Origin: Agromyces sp. S2-1-8 | GTDB lineage: Bacteria; Actinomycetota; Actinomycetes; Actinomycetales; Microbacteriaceae | Assembly: GCF_021129215.1 (NCBI RefSeq) | Contig: NZ_JAJOLP010000001.1 | Span: forward strand, 2,108,001 to 2,172,000 | Direction: 5' to 3' | Length of the DNA: 64,000 nucleotides | In this document: one piece after another, positions 10,677 through 21,600 of the stretch | How positions within the stretch are numbered: the first letter of the stretch is position 1 | How the letters are laid out: every line of letters starts with the position of its first letter | Program-made: the position numbers and the translations under genes | The notes under the pieces: generated by a model | What the model saw: only the letters and a program-made list of their open reading frames with translations | Databases searched by the model: none | Told to the model about the DNA's origin: nothing

Positions 10677-10788
10677 CCGGTCGAGTAGGCGCGCAGCGCC
10701 GTCTCCAGGCCACGACCACGCCCGCTGGTCGAGGAGCGTCGACGCGAAGCGGTGACGCGTCTCGAAACCCGTCGCGTCCCTCCGAAGT
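10677..10788 (+). repeat. Two REP-like palindromes
   Basis: 10677-10706 (GCCGGTCGAGTAGGCGCGCAG then CGCCGTCTC) and 10734 to about 10769 (GCTGGTCGAGGAGCG ... GTCTCGAAACC) resemble the GGTCGAGTAGC...TCTCGA palindromes of related genomes. They sit between the TagF-like gene and the next small gene. Confidence 0.5.
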
Positions 10789-10805
10789 CGACCTACACTG
10801 ACGTC

Positions 10806-11399
10806 ATGGCGCAGCTCATCACCGAAGCCGACCTCGACGACCTCGAGCTCCGGGTCTCCGACGGCCCGGGCCATCACACGGCGCAGGCCGAGCTGCTCGA
10901 GCGATGGGCGGTCGAGGGCGACGGGTTCGTGCTCGGCGACGGAGTGCGGCGCGCGCAGCTGCTGTTCATCGCGGCCGAGCACCTCGAAGCGGCCGGTGAG
11001 CTCGATCGCGCACTCGCGGTCGCGCGGCGTGCCGCCGAGGCATCCGATGTCGAACCGGGCGAGGCGGGCGGAACGCTCGTGTCGATCCTGCTCGATCTCG
11101 GTGAGCGCGACGCGGCGATCGCCGAGGCCGACCGGCTGCGCGCCGCCCGGCTCGACGACTGGTGGCGGTTGCTCGACGTCGCCGAGGTGTTCGAGCTGGC
11201 CGACGAGCTCGAGCTCGCGGAGCGCTGGTTCGTGATCGCGCTGCGCTGCGTCGAGCGCGACCCCGAGCACGACGTCGACGACCGCATCGCGGCCCTCGCC
11301 GGGCGCTACCGGGTGCGCCGCGACGCCGGCAAGGCCGAAGACGTGCTCGACGTCGAGGCGCGGGAACTCGCGGGGCTGCTCGGAGTGGAACTGGGATAG
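10806..11399 (+). CDS. TPR-like helical protein of unknown function
   Basis: 197 residues, acidic, almost entirely helical in appearance. Pairs of helices such as RAQLLFIAAEHLEAAGELDRALAVARRA and DWWRLLDVAEVFELADELELAERWFVIALR have the Ala/Leu/Tyr spacing of tetratricopeptide repeats. No signal peptide, membrane helix or catalytic motif. It lies downstream of the surface polymer genes and could be a scaffold; this cannot be shown. ATG 10806 is the first start after the REP-like repeats. Confidence 0.7.
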   Translation: MAQLITEADLDDLELRVSDGPGHHTAQAELLERWAVEGDGFVLGDGVRRAQLLFIAAEHLEAAGELDRALAVARRAAEASDVEPGEAGGTLVSILLDLGERDAAIAEADRLRAARLDDWWRLLDVAEVFELADELELAERWFVIALRCVERDPEHDVDDRIAALAGRYRVRRDAGKAEDVLDVEARELAGLLGVELG

Positions 11400-11411
11400 G
11401 GGGCTGCGCTC

Positions 11412-11457
11412 GAGGCCCGGCCCCGGTCAGGCCGGAGGCCCGGCCCCGGTCAGGCCG
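11412..11457 (+). repeat. 23-bp perfect tandem repeat over a gene end, possible double terminator
   Basis: Two identical 23-base units, 11412-11434 and 11435-11457. Each contains CCGGCC-CCGGTCA-GGCCGG, a 6-bp stem with a 7-base loop. The array lies between convergent genes and covers the stop codon of the minus-strand gene (11450-11452), so it may serve as a terminator for both directions. Confidence 0.6.
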
Positions 11458-12478
11458 GAGGCGCGGCCGCTTCGCCGCCGCCGCCAGCATCTGCGGTCGG
11501 CGTGTCACGGGCATCTGCGGTGTCGCGGGCATCGGTCTCCGCGGTCGCGCGTCGAGCTGCGATCTGCGCGAACGGCCGCATCGCCGCCCGCCCGACCGCG
11601 CCGCCGACGACGCCGGCAGCACGAGCGACTCGCCGGCCCGCCGCCACGACGGCCGCGTCGTCGCCGACGGGCTCGAGCTCGGACGGCAGCAGTGCGGGCG
11701 CCTGCCCGAACGCGAGCCGCGACTGGGCGAGCACCTTGCGGCCGAGCATGTGGTTGCCGACGCCGCCGATCGCGGCGCCGATGCCGAACGGGATCGCCTT
11801 GCCGATGATCCCCGCGCCGCCGCGCACGGCGAACTGCCTCATGAACGTGCGGCGCAACTGGTCGACGACCGTGCCCATCACCGCCTTCGGCAGGCTGTTC
11901 GTGATGAGCTCGCCCCAGTACGCGCTGCGTGCGACGCCGGAGCCGGTCACCTGGCCCGCGAACTGGCGGACGAGATCACTGCCCTCATCGCCGAGCATGA
12001 GGGTCATCACGAGCGCACGCGCGCGTTCGGGATTCTCCAGCGGGATGCCGTGCACCTCGGTGACCGACTGGGCGAACAGGGCCGTGGCCTCGAGGAAGCC
12101 GGCGGTCTCGACCCCCGACAGGGCGAGCGTGATGCCGGTGCTGATGCCCGGGATCACCGCGGTCGCACCAACGGCGGCGCCGCCGGTCGTCACGGCCGTG
12201 AGGTAGCGGCGCTCGAGGATGCGGACGAGCTGATCGGGCGTCGCGCCGGGGGCTCGCCGGCGGATGCTCCGGAGGTGCGCGACGACGACCGGTCGCTGGA
12301 TGGCGAGCGCACGATCGATCGCATGCTCGACGCCATGGGCACGTCCCCCATCGACGGTCGGTGCAGCTGACGGCCGCCCATCGGCGTTCGCGTGCCCGGA
12401 GTGCTCGTCGGCGTGCCCGGAGTGCTCGCGAGGCGCACCGGAGTCCATCGACGTGATCGTGTGCACCGGCTCGGCCAT
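11450..12478 (-). CDS. Hypothetical protein with central hydrophobic segments (EcsC-like?)
   Basis: 342 residues from ATG 12478. The N-terminal 60 residues are His/Gly-rich and polar, with two copies of EHSGHA(D/N). A core (RRYLTAVTTGGAAVGATAVIPGISTGITLALSGVE...) contains alternating Ala/Gly-rich hydrophobic stretches, then GGAGIIGKAIPFGIGAAIGGVGNHMLGRKV. The tail is Ala/Asp-rich and repetitive (TADARDT). This layout recalls EcsC-like proteins of actinobacteria, but no catalytic motif is visible and the link is weak. It diverges from the giant RTX gene. Confidence 0.7.
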   Translation of the reverse strand: MAEPVHTITSMDSGAPREHSGHADEHSGHANADGRPSAAPTVDGGRAHGVEHAIDRALAIQRPVVVAHLRSIRRRAPGATPDQLVRILERRYLTAVTTGGAAVGATAVIPGISTGITLALSGVETAGFLEATALFAQSVTEVHGIPLENPERARALVMTLMLGDEGSDLVRQFAGQVTGSGVARSAYWGELITNSLPKAVMGTVVDQLRRTFMRQFAVRGGAGIIGKAIPFGIGAAIGGVGNHMLGRKVLAQSRLAFGQAPALLPSELEPVGDDAAVVAAGRRVARAAGVVGGAVGRAAMRPFAQIAARRATAETDARDTADARDTPTADAGGGGEAAAPPA

Positions 12479-12623
12479 GCCGTCGATCCTAGATCGCCCC
12501 GACTGATTTTGCCCCCCAAAGTGAGGGTTTCTCTTGTCAGCGCGTTCTCCGGAGGAGTACAACGGGCGACGGGTGCATACGCAGACGGCGTGCACTGTGC
12601 CGGCATCGACTTGGGGGAGTCTC

Positions 12624-15600
12624 ATGCGCGCCAAGAACGTCCCGAACCGTTCGTACACGCAGGCCGAAGGCGTGATCCGACGGCGCCGCCAGGACGGTCG
12701 GCGATGGCCGTTCCGGGCGATCGCCGTCGTCGGCGCCTGGGCGCTCGCCCTGACCGGCGCGCAGGTCGCCTACGCCGACCCCGTGACCGACTCCGCCGAT
12801 GTCGCCCAGCTCCGTGCGGGCATCGCGGCGCTCGCCGAGGTCGCGCTCGGCGACTACGAGGACGTGGGCCCGCTCGCGGCTCCGCTGCCGCTCGCCGACA
12901 CGGCACCGGGTGTCGCGGTCGTCCGCCCCGGCGCGGCGCTGCAGCTGACGAACACGTTCATCGTCGGCGTGAAGACGGCGCTCCTCGGCCTCGCGCAGCA
13001 GGCCACGACCGCCGACTTCATGGCCGGCGTCGACGGACTCGACGCCGACGTCGCGGGGACGCAGCTCGAGCTGACGACGTCGAACCTCGTCGACTCGGGG
13101 GACACGCGTGGCTTCGACCTCGCGATCCGCGCTTCGCGCACCGTCGACTCGCCCATCGCGATCGTCGACCCCGACGGCCCCGGGGGCGAGCCGCTGCGCC
13201 TCGTGACCGCGGAGGCCGACCCCGCTCCGTACGAGATCGCGTTCGAGTTCACGGGAACGGTCCGCACCGACCCGCAGGGGCTGCGCTTCTGGCTCGACAC
13301 CGCGTCGGGCGAGCCCACCGTCGAGGTCACCGCCGAACTCGCCGGCGACGACGCGTTCGCCTTCCCCGGGGGCGCGGCCGCGATCGGCGTGGGCGACGTC
13401 GAGATCCTCGACGACAGCTCCGTCGACGTCTCCGCCGAATGGTCGGGCACGATCGACGACGTCAACGGCGACGGCCGGCTCGCGATGTTCGAGCCGCCGG
13501 CGTTCGAGGGTGGGGAGCAGACGCCGGGCGAGCTCACCGTGCCGGCCGACCAGCTCACGACGTTCGAGCTCGCCGGCACCGCGACGGCCGACATCCGCTT
13601 CGGGTCGTCGCTGCTCGGGCTGTCGTCCGACCCGGCGCCCTCGCTGACCATGGACGCCGACCTCGCGCAGGTCCCCGAACCGCTCGCCGAGCTCGTCGCG
13701 AGCGACGGGGATCTCGCCGCGTTCGAGGCCTTCACCCGCCTGGGGCCGGTCGACCTCGTCTCGGGCATCATCCAGTACGGCACCCTGTTGCGGGCGCTGC
13801 AGCGACACACCAACGTCGACGCCCCTCTGCCGCTCGCGAGCGGCACGCTGAGCGAGCTCTACGACCTCGGCGGCGAGTTCGCGAAGCTCGCCGAGGATCT
13901 CATCGACGTCCAACCCGACCCCGACCCCGACCCGGCCGATCCCCAGCCCGTGATCGATGTCGGCATCTCGACGGTCGGCGACCTCGCCGACCGCATCGAG
14001 AGCGACATCCCCGGTGCACCCGCCACCATCACGCCCGTCTACGACCGCGACGCCGCCGAGGTGCGGCTCGACTTCGTCGTGCACCACGCACTCGACGATC
14101 AGCCCGACGTGCCGCCGGTGCTCGAGGACCAGCCGACCGACGACACCCCGCCGCCCGGGCAGGCCGCCTTCGGCGACCAACTGCTCGACACGACCGGCCT
14201 GCGCGGCGTCTCGGCGAGCGGCGACCCCGAGACCGTCGAGACGGACGTCGCGTACGACATCGACCTGCCGATCCTCATCGACCTCGACGAGGCCGAGCCC
14301 GCAGCCGACGACGCCGCAACCGCCGTCGTCGAGTTCGAGTCGCCGATGGTCTACGAGCGGTTCGGCACCGAGCTCATCGATGGCGCCGAGCTCACCATCA
14401 CCGAGCAGGCCGAGGCCGCGGTGCACGGCGAGGGCCAGCTCGGCATCGTGCCGGCGGCGATCGGCGGCACCTGGAAGCTGCTGCAGGACGGCACCTCGCC
14501 GACGACCGGCGCCGACGTCGACCCGGCTTCCGGCGAGACCGCCACGCCGCGCATCGTCGACCTGCTCGCCGGGCTCTACGAGCACGACGGCGAGCCCGCC
14601 GTCTACCCGGTCGCCGCGGCCGTACGGCGCGGCCTCATCGACGCGGACTACACGGTCGTCGGGCACGGTTTCGATGCCGCCCAGCACCTGACCGAGGCAC
14701 CCGGCACGTTCACGGTCGACGGCCCCGCGTTCGACCAGCCGGGGCAGACGGTCGTGCTCGGCAACGACGAGATGACCCTGCTCGCGGCGCTGAACATCGA
14801 CACGTCCGAGCCCGACGTGCTGCTCGGCCGCGCGCTCGACGGCATCGGCGCCGTGGTCGACCGGCTCGACGCCGTCGACAGCGTGGTCGGCGGCGATACG
14901 GTGCCGTTCCTGAACCGTGGCGTCGAGAGCATCCTGCGGGAGGTCACCGGCCTCCGCGACAAGTACAACGAGTTCCGCGGCGGGCTGCTGCCGACCGACC
15001 TCGCCAAGCTCGAGAAGGGCCTCGAAGACGCGCTCGGCCTCGGGGTCGAGTTCCGTCTGCGCGACCTCGACGACGGCGGCGCGATCGAGCCCGCGCTGAT
15101 CGCGGCGTTCGACGGCACGAAGTCGGTCGAGGCCGAGGTGCCGATGTCGTTCGTGAATGCGGAGCTTCCCTCGATCGCGGGCACCGAGGGCGAAGGCACG
15201 CTGCACGCCGTCCTCGAGGCGAAGCTCGCCCTCGGGCTCGTCGTCGGTCTCGATGAGGATGCCGCCGCAGCACCTCCGCGCCTGCTCGACTCGAGCCGGG
15301 TGAGCGTGAAGGCCGAGGTCACCGAGCAGCCGCCCGGGTCGGTGCAGCTCGGCGTGCACCTCGGGCCGTTCTCGGCGCAACTCGGCGACGCGACGAACAA
15401 GACCGGTCGCATCGCGGTCGGCGTGCGATTCGCGCTCGAGCGCACGAATGCACCCCAGCCGGGAGACCCGGCCGAGGAGCCTCGCGAACTCGACGCGTTC
15501 TTCGACGGCGACTTCACGGCCGGCGTGACCTCGCCCGCCGAGGGCGGCAAGTACACGTGCGCCGCCCCGGGACAGGCGCCCGTCGAGGGCAAGTTCGCGT

Positions 15601-18600
15601 GCGCTGCACTGCCGGTGCTCGTCGACCTCGGTTCCGGCCCCGAGCTTCCGAGCGGCGCGCCGGCGACCGCACCGACTGCGGACGACTACCTCACGGTCAG
15701 GTACGGCGACCCCGCCGACCCGTCCAGCGGCCTCACGGACCTGGAGGTCGATGCGCCCGCGGCTCTCGCCAGCGTGCTCGACGCCGCGAGCTTCAGCTTC
15801 GACAGCTTCGGCGACGGACTGAAGTCGATCAGCAAGATCCTCGGCCTCGCGATCGACGCGAGCAAGGCCGGCGGCGATCTCCCGGTCGTCGGCGAAGACC
15901 TCACCGCACTCGCCGACGGACTCGGAGACGTGAAGGCGTTCCTCGACGACCCGCAGATCCCGGGCCTGCCCGACTCCGACGTGAACGCGGCGGTGTACGG
16001 CGCGGGCGGGATCCGCGACGTGCTCGCGCAGAAGCTCATCGCAGCCGGGGTACTGCGCGACAGCGACTACCAGGCCGTCGGCGTGTTCCCCGGCGACGCC
16101 GGGGACGACCCGAGCGCCACCGACATCCGCGTCGTCGCCATCTGCAACGACAGCGGCAGCGACGAGCTCTGCGACGGCACCGAGTCGCTGATGTACCTCG
16201 TCGACCTGAGGTTCGAGCTCGAACTCGGGCAGGGCGCACGCGACCTGACGGGCGGCTGCCCCGTCGGCGATGCCGCGGCGTGCCCGGGCGTGAGCGAGAT
16301 CCCACTCGACCTCGGGCTGCCGGGCCTGCCGCTCTCGCTCACCGGCAAGGTCACCGCGAGCGCCGGCTGGACCGTCGAGCTCGGCTTCGGCGTCTCGCGC
16401 GACGACGGGTTCTACCTGCTCGACAACCCCGTGCCCGGCACGGGCGAGGCCACTCCAGAGGGAGCGGACGCCCTCGAGGAGATCCGGGTGAACGTCGGGG
16501 CGAACCTCACCGCCGGGGTACCCATCACCGGGCGCATCGGCTTCATCGGAATGCAGGCCGAAGACCGCAGCACCGACCCGAACCAGCCGAGCGGCGCACG
16601 TCTGATGGCACAACTCGGGCTCGAGGCCGACGGCTGCGAGGACCTCGACCCGGCCACGTACGGGAACGGCGTCACCGGTGGAGCGCACTGCACGAGCGTC
16701 ATCCCGATCTCGTCGTTCCTCTCGGGCGACATCGGCGGCCTGCTCACCGAGCCGCGCATCGACGGCGGCATCGCACTCGACCTCGACATCGACACCGGCA
16801 TCGCCGACGGCGGCAACGTCAACACGACGCTGCCGACCTTCACCGCCGAGTTCGGGCTCACCTGGGAGTTCGACGGCACCGGCGCGGGCGACCTCGAGCT
16901 CGAACTGCGCAACATCGGCGTCGCGCCGGGCGAGATGTTCACCAAGCTCTTCGGCTCGGTGCTGAAGACACTCGACCCGATCCTCGCTCCCACGAAGCCC
17001 GTGCGGGAGTTCCTGTTCTCGCCGATCCCCGTGATCAGCGACCTCTCCGAGTACTTCGGAGGAGACCCGGTGACGATGGCCACCCTCGCGAAGGCGTTCG
17101 GCGTCGTCGACGTGTCGCTGCTCGAAGACATCGACCAGCTCTTCGACTTCCTCGAGATGATCGAAGGACTCGCGAACGGTTCGCCGTTCATCCTCGTCGA
17201 CGAGCTCGAGCTCTCGCCCGAGACCGCCCGTGGCGCTCCGCTCACGCAGGATCAGAAGCTCAAGGCCGTGCAAGGCTCGGCCGCGATGACGGGCGACCCG
17301 GAGGCCCAGGTCGGCACCGCGCTCGGCGGCACATCCGGCGACTTCGACAAGCTGCGGCAGAAGGGTGCGCCGGCCGGGGAGTCGGACTTCTCCTTCCCGA
17401 TGTTCGACGACCCGACCTGCCTCGTGGGCCTCCTGCTCGGCAAGGACTGCGCCGTCGTCGAGTGGCGGCCCGACCCGCTCGCCGTGCACATGGAGTACAC
17501 GCAGAGCTTCGGCCCGTTCTTCGGCGTGCTGTACATCACGATCGGCGGCGCGCTCGACGTGAACGCCCAGGTCGGCGGCGGCGTCTCGACGCGCGGTGTG
17601 CGAATGCTCGCCGAGTCGATCATCGGCGGTGAGGTCGACAGCGCACTCGACGCGGCGACGAAGGCCGGCGAGGCCTTCCTGCAGAGCCTCTATCTCACCG
17701 ACCTCGACGCGGAGGGCAAGGACATCCCCGAGTTCTCGGTGTCGGGCACGATCACCGCGGGCGCGAAGCTCGACATCTTCATCGCCGAGGCCGGCGTGAA
17801 GGGCGGCATCACCGCGACGTTCGGGCTCAATCTCAACGACAGCCCCGAGGCCGACGGGCGCATGCACATCGATGAGATCGTCGCGAAGTTCAAGACGCCG
17901 ATCTGCCTGTTCGACATCGAGGGCAAGCTCATCGCCTTCCTCGAGGTGTACGCCGAGTTCGGGCCCTGCCCGTTCTGCTACTCCGACAGCTGGCGTCTCG
18001 CCGAGGTGACGCTGTTCGAGTTCTCGTCGTCGTGCGAGGCGAAGACACCCGATCTCGCGAGCGTCGAAGGCGGCTGGGTCGTGCTCAACGTCGGCGGTCG
18101 TGCCGACGTGCGCGGGGCGTTCGAGGACGTCGAGAACGAGTCGTTCACGGTGCATCAGCTGAGCGCCGAACCGCAGGGCGGCGAGTACGAGTTCAGCATC
18201 AGCGCATTCGGCTACACCGAGACGGAGAAGGGCGCCGGTGTGCGCATCATCGACGCGCTCGGCGGCAACGACTCGTTCCTGTTCAACGGATCGGGCGCCG
18301 GCGCCAAGCCGGGCGACCTCAACCCCGAGGCCGAGCCGCCCGAGGCGGGCGAGTGGGCGTTCAGCGCACCGGTCGACGCGCAGACGCTCGGCGACGGCGA
18401 TGATCGCATCATCACGGGCTCGGGCGACGACACGGTCAACGGCGGCAACGGGGCCGACACGATCAACCTCGGTGACGGAACCAACACCGCAGCCGGCGAC
18501 AACTCCGACGGTACGGGCAGCGGGCGCGACACGATCACGGGCGGCGAGGGCGTCGACACCCTGAGCGGCGGCGGTGACAACGACAACATCGACGCCGGGC

Positions 18601-21600
18601 TGGCGGCCGACGTGATCCGCGGCGACGCCGGCAACGACACCCTGCGCGGCGGCAAGGACAAGCTGTCGGTGCCGCCGGGCCAGACGCCGCCCCAGGACAA
18701 GCCCAACAAGATCGATGCGGGCGACCTCATCATCGGCGGCGCAGACGCCGACACGCTCCTCGGCGGCAGCGGCGGCGACCGGCTCTTCGGCGACGACCCG
18801 CCCGACGCGACGCCCGACGACGACACCGTCGAGGCCGAAGGCGCGGCGGCACCCGGCACCGATGGCGTCGACCGCATCGAGGGCGAAGCGGGAGCCGACG
18901 TGATCTTCGGCGGCGGCGCCCCCGACGAACTGTACGGCGGCTTCCGGCTCGTCGCGAGCGGTGTCGACGACTCGGCCGACCAGCTCCAGGGCGGAGACGG
19001 TGCAGACAAGCTGTACGGGTCGAACGGCGCCGACCTGCTCTACGGCGGGCGCGGGGCCGACGCGGTCAACGGCGAGGCCGGCGCCGACGAGGTGCACGGC
19101 CAGTCCGATGCCGACCCCGCGCTGAACGGCGGGCCCGACGACGACCGGATGTGGGGCGGACCCGGCGCCGACACGATCAACGGTGAGGCCGGGAACGACG
19201 AGCTCATCGGCGACGGCGACGGCGCGGATGCCGCGACCATGGGCGGCGACACGGCCGACGGCGGCGACGGCAACGACCTCGTGCTCGGCGACAACGGGAC
19301 GATCGACGGCGCGCCCGGTGCACGGGTCGCGCACCCGAGCGAGACGGTCGGCGTCGGAGACCCGTCGCTCTCGGGCGGTGCCGACAAGGACCGCGTCTAC
19401 GGCGAGGGCGGCGCCGACAACGCCTACGGCGGAGCGGGTCGTGACCTGGTGCACGGCAACGGCGGCGCCGACCACCTCTACGGTGAGCTCGGCGACGACG
19501 AGGTCAGGGGCGACGGCGACGACGACTTCGGCTACGGCGGTCCCGGCGCCGACGTCGTGATCGGCAACGCAGGCAGCGACCAGCTGCACGGCCAGGAGGG
19601 CGTCGACCTCATCGTCGGCGGTCACGACGACCCGGCGGGCGCCGATGCGGGCGACACCATGTACGGCGGGCCCGACGACGACCGCACGTTCGGCGACGAC
19701 GTCTCGATCGACGTCGACGGCGGGTTCAACGGTGCGTTCGATCCCGGGCTCGACGCGCTCGACGACGTGACGTTCGAGCCGTCGTTCGTCGTGGGCACCT
19801 ACGGCGACGACATCGGCGACGGCGGCACGGGCCTCGATGAGTTGCACGGCCAGGACGCCGTCGACCGGCTCTACGGCGCCGAGGACTACGACCAGCTCTT
19901 CGGCGAGCTCGCGGGCGACCACCTCGTGGGCGGTGCCGATCCCGACGACATCATCGGCGACCAGGGGACGATCGCGCCGCCGGCTCGCGAGATCGAGCCG
20001 CCCGCGGGCGGCTGGAAGCCCGGCACCCCGCAGGGCTCGCCCGACGTGGAGCTGAGCCTCGTGGCGCCCACCGTGGGCGGCGGCGACGCGATCTGGGGCG
20101 ACTTCGACACGGCGGCCGCCCCCTGGCCGACGGGCGGCGACGACCGCGGATTCGGCGGACACGGCACCGACACCCTGCGCGGCGGATCGCACGACGACCA
20201 CCTCGAGGGCAACGGCGGGCAGGACCGCATCTTCGGCTTCGACGAGGAGAGCGACCACACGGCCGACGACTCGACCGACGGCGCCGACGACCTGATCGGC
20301 GGATCGTCGCCGGTCAACCCGCTCGCCGACCCCGACGGATTCGACCACGCGCTCGACGAGGGCGAGGTCGAGATGCAGGGCAACGGCGCCGATGACGTCA
20401 TGACGGGGGACAACGCGGTGCTGACGCGTCACGCCGACCCCGATGACGCGAACGCCTGGCAGACCGATCCCGTCACGGGCGGGGTCTTCCGCGAGGTCAC
20501 CCTGCTCGACACCGGCAAGACCGGAGCCGACCTCGCCGAGGTCTCGGGCGGTGACTTCATGGCCGGCAACGACGAGAACGACCGGATCTTCGGCGAGGGC
20601 GGCAACGACCTCGCCAAGGGCAACGCCGACGACGACCTGGTGGAGGGCAACCAGGACGGCGACTGGCTCGAGGGCAACGCCGACGAGGACGACGTCATCG
20701 GCGGCTCGTCGTTCCCCGACCAGCCCGACACGGGCGACGTGCTCTGGGGCGGCGGCGGCGCCGACGTGCTCGCCGGTGACAACGCGTGCGTCGTGCGCGA
20801 CGTGCCCGGCGTCGACTTCGACCCGAGCTCGTGCCCCGAGCTCGACGACCCGGCGCCCGAGGAGTTCCACTACGTCACGAGCCAGCTCGGCGTCGAGACG
20901 CGGCGCGGCCTCGTCTACCACGACCTCGACGGGCCGTTCCCGAGCGAGTTCGGGCGCGACACGCTGAACGGCGGCTCGGGCGTCGACGCCGAGTTCGGCC
21001 AGGACGGCGGTGACGCGCTCTTCGGCGACGGCGGCGCCGACTTCCAGCACGGCAACGGCGACGCCGACATCGTCGTCGGCGACCGGCCGGTCGCGGCGTA
21101 CGGCGGGATCGCCCTGCCGCCCGAGGTCGGCGGAGTACTGCCTGCGCTCCCGGCGGTGCCGGCCGGCCTGCCCGGCTCCCCGAGCACGGGCGCCGACCTC
21201 GTCGGCCCGGCGCAGGCCGACGGGCAGGACGACCAGTTCGGCGGATCGAACCTCGCCGGCCACCGCGACACGGGCGACTGGCTCTTCGGTGACGGCGAAG
21301 CCGACTTCCAGCTCGGCGACAACGGCGAGCTCGACCGCACGGTCGAGGGCGAGGGCGACGCCGCCGCCTACGCGGTCTACGAGGAGCGATACCCCGACAA
21401 CGACCCGCCCGACGACGGCTCCGCGGTGATCGAACGCGACGTCACCCGCTACGACGTCGGAGCGCCGGCGGCGGCCGGGGTCTGGGGCGCCGACCTCGTC
21501 TTCGGCGGAAACGGCACGAACCCGCTCATCTCCGCAGGCGCCGGCGACGGCGACGACAGCCAATGGGGCCAGGACGGCAACGACCGGCTGTTCGGCGAGG